Shown: positions 32,445 through 42,339 of the stretch, piece after piece
Layout: each line of letters starts with the position of its first letter
How positions within the stretch are numbered: position 1 is the first letter of the stretch
Source of the DNA: Pseudogymnoascus destructans
Lineage: Eukaryota > Ascomycota > Leotiomycetes > Thelebolales > Thelebolaceae
DNA length: 64,000 bases
Assembly (NCBI RefSeq): GCF_001641265.1
Contig: NW_020167521.1
Span: 186,001-250,000, forward strand
Direction of reading: 5' to 3'
Notes under the pieces: model-generated
Told to the model about the DNA's origin: nothing
Databases searched by the model: none
What the model saw: the letters and a program-made list of their open reading frames with translations, nothing else
Program-made: the position numbers and the translations under genes

Positions 32445-32743
32445 TGTAAGGATGCCTCCTTACTCGGGGTAGTTACGGCCGTCACGTGGCGCCATCGAGA
32501 CTCGGGGCCGTTACGGGTCAGTCGCGACTGACAGCCTTAGGCACATAACGTAAGGAAGCCTTAGGCAAACAGGGAGCTAGCTGAGTCGGAGCGGTTTCGG
32601 GTATTTTAAGGGAACAGCCATACAGGGTGACACCTTCATCTTTTTTGTATCCTTCGTAGTAGACCTATAGGATTGCACCGACTCATATCCGACTCGCACT
32701 CCCATATGCCACTTCTCGTGATACGGTGCCCTGCGTCCTTACA
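32445..32743 (+). repeat. Gypsy-E 3' LTR
   Basis: 299 bp, identical by eye to 24970-25268. It is followed directly by the target duplication CAAAT and the rest of the F1 transposase. Confidence 0.95.
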
Positions 32744-33114
32744 CAAATGAAGTGCTAAGCAAGCGCCGGAGAGCTAAAAAAACACGACTACAGCAAGGAG
32801 GATCACTTAGTCAACAGGTAGCACAGGAGCTACAGGACGAGAGGGACATTGTGCAGCAAGTAGAGCAAGAAATAAGGGCAAGTAGTGGTTGGAAGCCAAG
32901 GGAAGAAACCCATGCACGTCGCTGTGGCAAGTGTGGTGAGACTGGACACAATGCGCGCACTTGTCAGATTGTAATAGACAGGTCTGAGGAAGAGGACTCC
33001 GAGTAGTTTTAATTAATTTAAATTGTTGTGGTGGATTTATCGCAATTCTTATGGGGTAGTCGCGATATTTTGGCACTTTCGCTTGTTTGGCACTTTCGTT
33101 ATACATGCACGTTA

Positions 33115-33782
33115 TTGCAATATTACACTACTAGGAACACTAGTAAGCTTTTCCGTGCCTAAGCCTTTGCCTCCCTTGAAATGTGTAGAGAGCAACAATA
33201 TCAAGCTCTGTCTTATACAATTCTGCTTAGTGTAAAAACTATTGTAGTCCTACGTGTACTAAAGTTAACTTACCTGCTTTACTCCGACTAGTACAATTAC
33301 ATCTATAGACTGATAGCATCTAATTATATAACCTGTCTCATCAAAGTTCTAGAGATTGCATGGCTTGATATTATATGTTGTAAGAATCGCATTATACTTC
33401 ATAAAGAAGTCCTTGAAATTTGACTGATTCTATGCTTGCTTTCGCTAAGTATTTAATGCCTTCGTACGAATAGAGTGGAGTTTAGGGTGGGCTTTAAGGA
33501 ACTGTTGAAGCCAGCGTCGAGAGGGCAGCTCTTTGCCCGGTCGCAAGTCTGCGACAGCTTGTAGCAGCGTACTCCGATTTGCAGGAATACGTTAACCAGC
33601 CGACATCAGGCAGAAATCACACTCAATACTTTGATTTATTATCTTACTGCAGAGTGCTTTGTTTTAATTAAACAGTCGTACAACACAACGCTTGTAATAA
33701 TTTTAACCAATTAAGATTAAAAATAATATGCAAATCGTGGTGAGGTTTTTCGTGGATTATCGAATTAAATAACATACTTCAC
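33115..33782 (-). pseudogene. F2-type transposase relic
   Basis: On the minus strand, pieces correspond to the F2 transposase: around 33180-33240 the region near residue 450, and around 33300-33600 the N-terminal half including the remains of NVDETGYMIG (as a CCTGTCTCATCAAAG stretch) and the helix-turn-helix region. There are many stops and a large deletion between the two parts. The right 180 bases are AT-rich and unassigned, up to the TA of F1 copy B. Confidence 0.65.
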
Positions 33783-33784
33783 TA

Positions 33785-35644
33785 ACGTACATGTATAGCG
33801 AAAGCGCCAAACAAGCGAAAGCGCCAAAATTATCTACCCTCATGACAAACATTGCGATAAATCTACCACAACATTAGAAATCAATTGAAACTACTCGGAG
33901 TCCTCTTCCTCAGAGGTGTCTATTACAATCTGACACGTGCGCGCATTGTGCCCAGTCTCACCACACTTGCCACAGCGACGGGCACGGGTTTCTTCCCTTG
34001 GCTTCCGACCACGGCTTGCCCTTATTTCCTGCTCTACCTGCTGCACAACATCCCTCTCATCCTGTAGCTCTTGCGCCCCTTGTTGACTAAGTGATCCTCC
34101 TTGCTGTAGTCGTGTTTTCCTAGCTCTCCGGCGCTTGCTTAGTACTTCATTTGCCTGTCGTAGGTTTTGGTTCTCTCCCTTTAGCAGTGCTAATTGATGC
34201 ATTATTTGCGATGCACCCTTTGTAAACTGGTCAACAGCTGCATAGATTGAGGTTGGAGAGCTATTTTGATGGCGTGAAATCCGAGTTTTAATAAATGTAG
34301 ACTGTGACATAGCTTCAATTGGGTTGTTTGGTGTCTGAGAAACCCAAGGTTGAGCAGTACCTGGGCGGGAGCTTGGAGGCGTTGGTGTCCTTAACTTAAG
34401 ATCAAGTGTAGATATCACTCTCTCAGGGTCAAATGGAAGAAGCCCTGCCCCTCGGAACCCGCCTCGAATGTTACTTTCCGTCATTGTAGTGTTAAATGCA
34501 GCGTGGAAGGCAGGAAAGAAGTCATCCTTTGTAATATGAGAAATATGAGCCTGCATCATATCTTCAATTTGCCGACCATAGGCCTGCTTTAACGGGCCGA
34601 AACAGCCAACATCAAGTGGCTGGAGTAGATGAGAAGAGTGAGCAGGCATACAAAGCGTAATAATGTTGTGTTCCTTGCAGTACTCCTCAAACTCATCTGA
34701 GTGGTGGCTCTCATGACCATCAAGGACTAACAAGCGATAACCACCAACACTCCGGGCCTTTGTATGCTTCTCAAAGTGCTGAATCCAATCCATGCCTCTC
34801 TCGTTTGTAGTCCAGCCATTTTCAGTAACAGAAATCACCCAATCGCTTGAAAATCCACTATTCTCATACCAAGATGTAAGGTGGTTTTTGCCTGCAACAA
34901 TGATAAATGGTGGTACTGCCCAACCTTGAGAACTAACGCCTTGGATTACTGTAACCCATTCCCGATTACCAGGCTGTACCTTCTTTGCTTTTGCCCGCCC
35001 GTCTGAGCTTGTTACAACCATAGCAGTTGAGATAACGCCCATCATAAACCCAGTCTCATCAAAGTTGTAGATATCTGCTTCATCGATACCATATTTCGCA
35101 ATTGTGTTACGCACAAGCTCAAACCAGCCATTAATAACTTCTGGATCTTCGCACTTAGCCCTCTGGTAGTCGTATTTGCGCTGAAAGCGTGTCTGGAGCT
35201 CTACACGCCGCTTAACAAAGTTTGAAGCCCAACGCGACCCAACGCGTGACGCGTCGCGTGTTGCAAGTAGTCGACTTGCCATATCTTCAACAACAGACAG
35301 CCGAGGAGGAAACCCTTTGGCAGCTAGGTCGAGTATATACTGAACAAGGACGGACTCCTCTAGGTTAGTTAATTTCCGTGAGTTGGCTTGGATATCGCGT
35401 CGTGAAGGTACACCTTCTAGACGACGACCTAGCTTGCGGTGGTCCACAGAATAGATCCTAGCAGCAACTCGAAGGCGTAACTTTGGGTCGCTTTGCATAG
35501 CCTGGATAGCTAGCACTAATTGGCTTTCATCGTTTTTATGGGGCATGTTTTGTTGTTGAGGAATTTAACATTTAGTTGGGGGGTTTGGTCACCGCATCAT
35601 TTTGGCGCTTTCGCTTGTTTGGCGCTTTCGCTATACATGTACGT
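33785..35644 (-). mobile_element. F1 pogo-like transposon, copy B, intact (1860 bp)
   Basis: 46-bp terminal inverted repeats at 33785-33830 and 35599-35644 (ACGTACATGTATAGCG...), flanked by TA at 33783-33784 and 35645-35646, with an uninterrupted transposase. All parts needed for autonomous movement appear present. It lies only 672 bases from copy A and in the opposite orientation. Confidence 0.93.
33891..35546 (-). CDS. F1 transposase, pogo/Fot-like DDE with zinc knuckle
   Basis: 551-residue transposase of the DDE_1/CENP-B-like (pogo) group. N-terminal helix-turn-helix of the Psq type at about 1-60 (AIQAMQSDPKLRLRVAARIY, SRRDIQ), then a CENP-B-type second DNA-binding region at about 85-135 (GSRWASNFVKRR). 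The catalytic Asp residues are D163 (NFDETGFMMG), D276 (LVLDGHESH) and D312 (LQPLDVGCF), a D-D35-D spacing. The C-terminus (about 450-551) is charged and ends with a CCHC zinc knuckle at about 524-537 (CGKCGETGHNARTC) and an acidic tail. ATG at 35546 is the first in frame, about 50 bases inside the terminal repeat. No stop or frameshift, so it may be active and could mobilise copy A ends. Confidence 0.92.
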   Translation of the reverse strand: MPHKNDESQLVLAIQAMQSDPKLRLRVAARIYSVDHRKLGRRLEGVPSRRDIQANSRKLTNLEESVLVQYILDLAAKGFPPRLSVVEDMASRLLATRDASRVGSRWASNFVKRRVELQTRFQRKYDYQRAKCEDPEVINGWFELVRNTIAKYGIDEADIYNFDETGFMMGVISTAMVVTSSDGRAKAKKVQPGNREWVTVIQGVSSQGWAVPPFIIVAGKNHLTSWYENSGFSSDWVISVTENGWTTNERGMDWIQHFEKHTKARSVGGYRLLVLDGHESHHSDEFEEYCKEHNIITLCMPAHSSHLLQPLDVGCFGPLKQAYGRQIEDMMQAHISHITKDDFFPAFHAAFNTTMTESNIRGGFRGAGLLPFDPERVISTLDLKLRTPTPPSSRPGTAQPWVSQTPNNPIEAMSQSTFIKTRISRHQNSSPTSIYAAVDQFTKGASQIMHQLALLKGENQNLRQANEVLSKRRRARKTRLQQGGSLSQQGAQELQDERDVVQQVEQEIRASRGRKPREETRARRCGKCGETGHNARTCQIVIDTSEEEDSE

Positions 35645-36350
35645 TACTGATTTCAGAAACGGCCTAATGATTTCAGTTTCTGCGTTGCCGCATTACTCTT
35701 AAGGTGAAATGCTTACACTTTCATTTATATGCTAAATTAATCTAGCATATGGCATTTAGAATTCTCTGCCTGGACTATTAGGGTATCTAATCCTGTCTGC
35801 GCTCGAGTTGGTCATGTATAAATTGGCAAATTGCAGCATCTTGTGCAGGAGTCAATACTCGGTTTTGTCCTCCATATGGCTTGTGCGTCATAGATGTCGG
35901 CTTCGATATGTGTCGTCGTAGAGTTTCGTACTTGATGTCGAATTTTGTAGCGACCCAGGAGATTGTATGGGCTTGTGGAGGCTTTAGAAAGAACTGCACA
36001 GCTTCTGCAATGCGAGATTTATATTCAGAATCATGGGTTGGAGGCATATTGGTAGTATTGAAGTGGTTGTCATGAGGCGACGTGGCATACTCAAACTCGC
36101 TTTCGCATACCCAACTCGCTTTCGCCACCTACTCGCTTCGCTCGTAGGTGGACAAACCACCGAGTAGCTTAGTCAATTTATGACAGTTGGCCCTAGATTC
36201 GCGTCGAGTTGTTCGGCCAGCCATTCTATCACGAAGGGTAGATTTGGGGACATTGTAGGTCTTTGCAGCAGAGCGACAACTTATTTTTTTAGATGAGCGA
36301 ATAGCCTCGATAGCTAGAATGATTCGTGCTTCTTGCGTTTGAATTTCCAT
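35645..36350 (-). pseudogene. Two truncated transposase N-termini (F2-related, and Psq-type)
   Basis: Minus frame 36128-35787 encodes about 110 residues resembling the F2 N-terminus (VQFFLKPPQAHTISWVATKF; F2 has QQFFLKQPSTYTIAWVANKF) but diverged, so it is a related family. It ends at about 35790. Next to it, 36350-36129 encodes a different helix-turn-helix N-terminus (EAIRSSKKISCRSAAKTYNV, KSTLRDR) that breaks off exactly where the CCTACTCGCTTCGCTCGTAGG end-repeat of the F2-like element starts (about 36127-36147). So an F2-like element inserted into another pogo-type gene and both then lost their 3' parts. Confidence 0.7.
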
Positions 36351-36691
36351 TGGGGATGGTTGAGAAAGCGCGTGTTAAAGTTTATGGGGAGTGGGGAGGT
36401 TGTACACCGAGTCGCGCACTGCCCCCACGTTATAAACAGTTCCACGTTTTAACCCGACCGGCGGTGGAAGTTCCAATTGCTAAATTACTTCCTTTGGTAG
36501 CCATCAACCTGGCCGATAATCACTGGAAGATTCAAGGTTCTTGAACCATTCCGAGTCACCCAATCTGATGCTGAAGAGCAAGTGTAAAATGGTCATGTAT
36601 GTGTGTGAGGGTAGTGTGTGAGGGGAAGTTGGGTGAAGTGGAGTTTGGTCGTTCGTATATATCGTGAGTTAAGAGTGTCTAGTGTGAAGAC
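36351..36691. other. Non-coding stretch upstream/downstream of Ecl1 gene
   Basis: This holds the leader of the truncated Psq-type transposase and the 3' flank of the Ecl1-type gene. No further feature was recognised. Confidence 0.4.
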
Positions 36692-37138
36692 TTATGATGC
36701 GGACTGCCTGCGGTGATTGCGGGATTGATCGAATGAGCTGGCGTAGCCGCGAAGTTCGCGACGGGCTTTGTCAGAGAGTTGGACTTGCTCGGAGGAGGTC
36801 GACGAGGAGCTCTGCGCCGAGAAGAGAGAAGATTGGGACGACGAGGGGGTCAAGACTGGCCTGGTGTAGATGGGCTGAGTTTGAGGTCTTGGGTGAGACG
36901 ACGAGGTCGACGGCCTCTTGGTGACGTCGTAGCCTGATGGGCCGTAGAAGTTGTTGCTTGGTTTTGAAGGCCATGAGATCGAAGCCTGATGGGAGGGAGG
37001 CGAGCTGGCCTCTGAGCCTGTGTTGGCTCCCCCGTACTCGGCCAGACGACAGTCCTCTCCGCAGTAGGCATTGCCCCCAGTCTGCCTATCACAGGCAAGG
37101 CAGAAGGGTGGCGACCAATCCATATCTTGAGACATCAT
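36692..37138 (-). CDS. Ecl1-type life-span regulatory zinc-binding protein
   Basis: 148 residues with no intron. The N-terminus holds the Ecl1-family motif FCLACDRQT....YCGEDCRLAEY at about residues 12-34, with four Cys (C13, C16, C26, C30) expected to bind zinc. Ecl1-family proteins of fission yeast extend chronological life span and respond to nutrient limitation, and filamentous fungi carry a longer Ser/Pro-rich form like this one. The rest is low-complexity (SSQSSLFSAQSSSSTSS) with a short conserved C-terminal piece (LSDKARRELRGYASSFD). ATG at 37138 gives the expected MSQDMDWSPPFC start just after a Met-Met. It is an intact host gene beside transposon scraps. Confidence 0.85.
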   Translation of the reverse strand: MMSQDMDWSPPFCLACDRQTGGNAYCGEDCRLAEYGGANTGSEASSPPSHQASISWPSKPSNNFYGPSGYDVTKRPSTSSSHPRPQTQPIYTRPVLTPSSSQSSLFSAQSSSSTSSEQVQLSDKARRELRGYASSFDQSRNHRRQSAS

Positions 37139-37787
37139 GTACGGAGTACGAGGTTATTGATTGGAAGGTAGCCGAGGAGGTCAGTGAGAGAAGGGAAGGT
37201 CAGGCTGGGCTTGGGATATCGAAGGTATAAAACGAACGATTGATTGCTTTCCCTCAGCTTTTAGAGATCGGATTCGAGTAGTCTAAAATCCGCAATGAAG
37301 TTTGCTTGATTGCTTGGTTGCTTGGGCGAAAATCCCTCAAATGCGATTATTGTGGCCTGGACGGGAGAACTTCTGTTGACGACAGTGTCGTCGCCGAAGC
37401 TCTTGCCCCTGCTCGTTCCGACTTTCCCTCTAGTTTGCTTTATCAATTGGGGTCTACAGACGCTGGTTTGTGTCAGCTCTTTGATATCTCCTCATAATGA
37501 CCAAGATCTAGGCTTGCGCGATATTTTGGTACCCGTTTGGATGCCGTGTGGATGCTGCGTGGATGAGCGATTTCCCCAAGACGAGACTTGCATCTTCCCC
37601 ATCCAATGCTTTTCCTCCTTGTGCTGTCCTGAAGAGCCACTTATCGATAAAGCTCGCAGATTCTTATTCACGCATACGACTTCTACCACGGCCATTTTTC
37701 TGCTTTCAACATCTCCACACACACAGTCCTGAACAGATGCAATGCGCTGAAGCGTATTTCAGCGTCAACAGTGCCTGATACACTGCA
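37139..37787. other. Intergenic region
   Basis: Promoter side of the Ecl1-type gene. Open frames on both strands show no conserved motif. Confidence 0.4.
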
Positions 37788-38055
37788 ATGGAACGCCCTG
37801 GCTCCCACCGAAGCCTCAGCGAGGTGCGGTCGTATGAGGCAGAGGAGATATCGCTAGGAGATGAAGAGGCAATGCTAACATTGGTGAGTGGATTTACATA
37901 GGGTTCAAAGATACAGTGATGCTGACACGGACGCCTTACTAGATGACCTGTATACGTTGGAGCAGCTGAAGGACCCGCGGATGAATATACGCATTGTAAG
38001 GCCGCTAGTTGATCCGTTGTATGATCCAGACGACATTCGACGTACAATGCGATAG
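37788..38055 (+). pseudogene. Possible truncated host gene, unrecognised
   Basis: ATG at 37788 opens an acidic frame (MERPGSHRSLSEVRSYEAEE...) ending at a donor-like GTGAGT at 37884. After 37917 a second frame reads DLYTLEQLKDPRMNIRIVRP and ends TAG at about 38055 after LYDPDDIRR. The join needs a weak donor at 37888 to keep frame. The second part looks conserved and is cut short compared with what a full protein would need, so this is probably the 5' remnant of a gene. I do not recognise the family with confidence. Confidence 0.35.
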
Positions 38056-38486
38056 TGGCTAGATCAGGCCAAAAAAAGCCTCAGCTAAATATTTGGAGGT
38101 ATTATGTGCTCTCTACATAAGGTTAGTAGCCGACCCTGCAAAAGCGGCAAATGGTTTTGGGGATTATCGCTCATCCACAGAGAAAATATCGCGCATTCAG
38201 CACCTTCGCGATCTTCACTTGCTCCTCATCATAGGATTATAGCATCGTAATCCTTCCTAACCGCTCACATGCTATGTATTTACTAAGGCTACCCCTCTCA
38301 TGCTCTCAGGTTTGCATTTATATCTATCTCTCTTGTGTATGGGGAAAATGACGACCTTTCGCTGATTGCATACACCCTCCTCTTACAACCTTCACCAACC
38401 CACTTTACTCTGCATTTTCTCCTCCTTCTTGTTCATTCTCCCTGATTATCTTTTATTTCCCTCTTATCTTCACGTCCTGAACTCAT

Positions 38487-38815
38487 ATGGCTCAATTGCC
38501 CTTTAACGCTGCCTCAGCTACTTCTAATCCGCCCAAAGTCCAACCTTCTGTCGCCCTCCAAGTCACTCCAGGTAATATATGCCTCACTGGGAATGCCTCT
38601 GTCCATTTAATCTAATAACGGAAGTGTATTGCTCCTCATCAGACCGTCTCTCCAAATCCACAGCCCAAATAACTGCCGCCTACCGCAACCGCTACGCCTC
38701 CTACCTCGCGGCCACTTTCAACATCAGCCTTGAAGCCGCCCAGTTGGAAACAGATTACCAGCTCGCACCTCGGCGAGCCTCCGAGTTTTCGGAGGCAGAG
38801 GCCCATCGAAGCTGA
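38487..38815 (+). CDS. Small hypothetical protein, two exons
   Basis: Exons 38487-38571 and 38643-38815 splice in frame (71-nt intron with TCTAATA branch) to 85 residues: a Ser/Pro N-terminus, then a probably helical stretch (STAQITAAYRNRYASYLAAT). No known domain. An overlapping frame at 38730-38963 contains a membrane segment (PELLLGFVMLIAVFAFADLY) that could be a shifted continuation or a separate small protein. The pyrimidine-rich leader at 38400-38480 is typical of a fungal promoter. Confidence 0.4.
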
Positions 38816-39263
38816 TTTCCAAAGAGAGCTGCCACACAAAGGGATGATGCCTGAGCTGCTGTTGGGATTCGTTATGTTGATCGCTGTGTTTGCGTTTGCA
38901 GATTTGTATTTAGGGAATCAAAGGACAAGGAAGGTTGTTGGGGCGGAGTGGGAAGGCATCTGAGAGATGTAATATTGATTTTGGCTGTGCTCTTGGTTTC
39001 AAGTTCTTGAGTTGGTAAATTTGGCACTCTTTTCTAGGGCTCAGCTCTTCCAACGCCTCAAATCTACAGTAGCGTTCCCCTCTTACGGAATGGACATTTT
39101 CCCTTTAAAATAGCTTCGATCTTGAATTGGATTCATCTTCTATATTTCCGTAGCACCCGGCTCTGGCTTTGGTCTCCCTTTGCGTCACTTGAATTCCAGT
39201 TTAGGCTCCAACCAAGCCAAACTGGTTACGCCTGGCGTAATCTTTCACTCAAGGCAGCCTCGC

Positions 39264-39960
39264 ACAGTTCTATCTCGCCAGATTATTCAACTTTAACACC
39301 CGCAAAGTTGTAAGCCTATTCTCAGGACAGGGATCCAGTAATGAATGTATGACCCATCGACAAAATTGAAAGCAGTTAACCCCTGTACCACTGAAGGCCG
39401 TTGAAGGACTCAGATTACCCAAGTTCCAAAGACCTGTGTGTTCCAGTAAATACCGTTTATAACACTCAACTGCGCCCTCAGCAACAAAATCCCAAAGCAG
39501 CTTGCCTTTCTCATATGGCACCGATCGCCCACATATCAACGTCCCTGGAATCGATTATGCGTCGACAAATACCTTGAACGCAATGCACTGGACACACCTA
39601 CTCCTCTTGCTGCTCCTCTTCACTCAACCTTGCCTTCTGCAGCTTTCCTAAAGCATTTTGCGAGACTAAAATTCCCAATCTTTAGTAATCACTGACTATT
39701 AATAGGAGATTGTCAGACCTGAGATCTCGATGTACTATCCCGACGCAGTGAAGTCATGCTATGCCGCGAACGAGCTGCTTGAAGTAGCAATCTGCCTCTA
39801 CTGCTCCCAATTTCCTGGCTTGAAGTATCACGGTCCTGAGATGAACGCCGTATATTTGGGTGAGATAGGGATAACGAGGTGGTAGGGATGAGGTGGTGGA
39901 GGAGCCTGAACGTCTTCAGGGGACAAGTGCTGTTTCTCGTGTGTTGGATTTGTGTCTCTT
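39264..39960 (-). pseudogene. HAL4/HAL5-type Ser/Thr kinase pseudogene
   Basis: On the minus strand, about 39850-39690 translates to EADCYFKQLVRGIA, a stop, then GIVHRDLRSDNLLL, the catalytic loop of a protein kinase (His-Arg-Asp present) with stops on both sides. Downstream, frame 39539-39270 encodes VPYEKGKLLWDFVAEGAVEC followed by LLEHTGLW and IHSLLDPCPENRLT, the C-lobe end of fungal HAL4/HAL5-like kinases. The segment between them, which should hold the DFG and APE regions, is missing or scrambled. It is dead: in-frame stops, large deletion and no N-terminal part. Confidence 0.75.
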
Positions 39961-40318
39961 CTAGGCATAATTTCCCAGATAAGCGCCTATACCGTTTTAA
40001 AATGCTCGCAATCTCGGCAATTAGACAGTAAAATCCCTCATAGCGATGCTAATTTTTGAGTGGTTTTGTGAACATTATCGCTGCACGCGCCAAGAAATGA
40101 GCATTTGAGGGATTTTTTACACTTCACGTCCATGATTGCTATTATCTCCATCTACATTTGACACATGACAATTGAGAGATAGCGTCCGTTGACAGGTTCG
40201 AAGGAGGACGGGACGAAATTTTGAAAGTACTTCGATTGTCGTGTGTTTCTCTCTGATACCGTAGAGCTATCAAATGCCACTTGAAGCGGATGCCATGAAG
40301 TGAGCTTCAGTTCTGCTT
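39961..40318. other. Intergenic region with imperfect inverted repeat
   Basis: GTAAAATCCCTCA near 40028 and TGAGGGATTTTTTAC near 40105 form an imperfect inverted pair about 90 bases apart, with further partial pairing inside (GATGCTAATTT against AAATGAGCATTT). It is a small foldback or MITE-like unit upstream of the CNNM-type gene. No ORF. Confidence 0.5.
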
Positions 40319-41545
40319 TTGTGTCTGTGGCTATTACTTCTCCAAGAAACTGGTATTATGTATAGGCTTTTTTTGGTCAAAGATTTTGTAAACCAAACTA
40401 TGGCGCAAGATGGGATTGCGACGTCCGAGGCTCTGAAGTACTTTCTTAATGGAGGACTTTCAATCGCTCTGGTACTGTTGGGAGGGTTATTTGCTGGCTT
40501 GACGCTGGCGTAAGTATTTTACCTTAACAGTCTGAATCACCTCTAATCCACTGCCAGATTCATGAGTCAAGATAAAGTCTATCTCCAAGCCATTGCGAAA
40601 TCTGGAACCGGAAAGGAGAGACATAATGCTCAGAAAGTCTTGGACATCCTTCAACGTGGAAGACATTGGGTTTTGGTTTCTCTTTTGTTAGGAAATGTCA
40701 TCGCGAATGAAACTTTACCAATTGTCCTGGATCGTGACATAAAGGGTGGATTGTTTGCTGTTCTAGCTTCCTCAGTACTGATTATGATTTTTGGAGAGAT
40801 CAGCCCCCAGAGTATATGTGCCAAGTACGGATTAACTATTGGAGCCTGTTCATCGAGGTAGGTCCATTCATTCTTCATCCTAGGAGCCTTCTGACTGGTA
40901 TGCAGATATGTGCTATGGGTGATGTATGGACTATTTCCAGTGGCATATCCCATTGCCGAACTCCTGGATCGCCTGCTAGGAGCAAACCATGGTCTTGTCT
41001 TCAACAGAGCTGGGCTAAAGACACTAGTCATGCTCCACGAAGGCCTGAATTTGTCACCAGATGAACGTCTGAACCGAGAAGACGTAACCGTCATCTCTTC
41101 AGTCCTCGATTTGAAAGAGGTGCCGATTTCATCAATCATGACTTCGCTGCCGAAGCTCTTTAGTCTGAGCATCGACACCTACCTCAACGACATGACACGG
41201 TATAATATTCTTAAATCCGGATATAGTTCTGTCCCCATTCATATACAGGGTCAACCAACAAGTTTTGTGGGGGTTTTGCCAATAAAGTCTCTTGTCGCGC
41301 TCAACTTTGAGGAGGAAGTGACTGTCGGACAGCTGTCTCTCGACACTCTTCCCGTGGTCAGATGTGATGCCAGCTGTCAGGAACTCTTTCAAGTTTTTCG
41401 GGATCGGAAGGTCCATCTGGTGTTGGTATCGGAGACGGGGACCAACCATGGTAAGCCGCTGGGCATCGTGAGTGCTAGGGACGTAATGAGCGAGCTGATA
41501 GGGGGCTCCATTGGATACAAGGAAGCCGAGTGCAATTTGACATGA
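40319..41545 (+). CDS. CNNM/Mam3-type DUF21-CBS membrane protein
   Basis: Exons 40319-40509, 40558-40857 and 40906-41545 (introns of 48 nt each) join in frame to 376 residues. The DUF21 (cyclin-M) membrane domain starts with LSIALVLLGGLFAGLTLA and contains GEISPQSICAKYGL, the hallmark GEI-x-PQ segment, and a later helix (VLWVMYGLFPVAYPIAELLD). A CBS pair follows (about 210-360), beginning at VISSVLDLKEVPISSIMT and ending GKPLGIVSARDVMSELIGG. Yeast Mam3 and animal CNNMs act in metal or magnesium homeostasis at the vacuole or plasma membrane. This form lacks the long C-terminal tail of many fungal Mam3 proteins. ATG at 40319 is the furthest upstream; Met codons at about 40358 and 40400 are alternatives, and the last would sit closest to the usual N-terminus. 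Confidence 0.85.
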
Positions 41546-42339
41546 GGCTTATCCCATCAAGCGGGTTGGGGGGTTTAGTTGGCACATTTCACAGGCGTTG
41601 CATTTGTATGGCCGAGTTCGGTTTATTGATGGGCAGCGTTGGTGTTCTTATTTTGCATTTTAGCACAGGCGGATGGAACCGCAACGTTATAGCTGTTATT
41701 TTCGTGGTCACTGTTGTTGTCTTTGCTGCCATTCTATACGAAAGATAGAGATGTTTCACTGTTGCCTCCCTTCCCCTCTCTCCTCCTCTCTTAAAGTTGA
41801 CGGAAATCACTTTCATGTAGCACAGAATTGCACGACAAAACTCTCATTGTGTCGCCTTCCGGCGCGCTAAGTCTGCATTAGCTGTGTTGAGGATTGCGCG
41901 TATGGTACGGCAGGCTACAGCCAATTTGTATGGTGTAGTACGGTGCACTAAGTGATAAATAACCCCCTAGTGGTGCGGAAGCCAGTATCACCATAGTGCA
42001 GTAATCAATTCAATTGCTTTTCTATTCTAATGTAAATACGCTGGAGGAGCCTTCCATAACCCCCGAAACCCCCGAAACCCCCGAAACCCCCCAGTAACAC
42101 ATCGATTTTGGTGCGGAGTTTTCACCTTCTGCCCCGCTAAGGACCATGGGAACACTGGCTCCTACGGTGGAGATTACCAGATTTCCAGGGCCAAAATCAC
42201 GGCGTTCCTCCGACTCCCGGCCCGTTTCCCAACAAGCTGCGCTTTTGGTGGGCTGCTGCCTGAGGATTCACTTCGTTCTTCATCCTTTTTTATCGGCGTC
42301 GAAATATATCGCAAATCAAGGGTTTATTACGTAGAAGCT
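41546..42339. other. Intergenic region with short C4GA3 repeat
   Basis: About 0.8 kb, no gene recognised. Three to four units of CCCCCGAAA form a microsatellite at about 42058-42092. The stretch before 42340 is probably the promoter of the PQ-loop gene. Confidence 0.5.

Larger units (their letters stand above)
24970..32743 (+). mobile_element. Gypsy-E: Ty3/gypsy chromovirus (7774 bp) with identical LTRs
   Basis: LTRs of 299 bp at 24970-25268 and 32445-32743 look identical over their whole length. The target duplication CAAAT is found at 24965-24969 and 32744-32748, and removing the element with one copy restores the F1 transposase reading frame. A purine tract (AAGGCGGGGGGTAG) precedes the 3' LTR. 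Internally come gag, pol with chromodomain, then about 1.4 kb holding an antisense gene. Identical LTRs indicate a recent insertion, yet pol has several breaks. Confidence 0.95.
23573..33006 (+). pseudogene. F1 transposase, copy A, broken and interrupted
   Basis: The coding parts 23573-24969 and 32744-33006 together correspond to the 551-residue transposase of copy B. Besides the Gypsy-E insertion at 24970, a two-base deletion near 23605 shifts the start region and TAG at 24337-24339 replaces a Gln codon (a C-to-T change in a CpA context). Catalytic motifs NFDETGFMMG, LVLDGHESH and LQPLDVGCFGPLK remain, as does the C-terminal knuckle CGKCGETGHNARTC in the right part. Confidence 0.88.
23476..33112 (+). 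mobile_element. F1 pogo-like transposon, copy A, split by Gypsy-E
   Basis: Perfect 46-bp terminal inverted repeats at 23476-23521 and 33067-33112, each beginning ACGTGCATGTATAACG, flanked by TA (23474-23475 and 33113-33114), the target duplication expected for the pogo/Tc1-mariner superfamily. Without Gypsy-E it would be about 1.86 kb, like copy B. Compared with copy B the terminal repeats carry C-to-T/G-to-A differences. Confidence 0.9.

Noticed and set aside
42058..42092. CCCCCGAAA repeat as a telomere remnant
   Set aside because: Only three to four units, and the unit is not the TTAGGG type of filamentous fungi.
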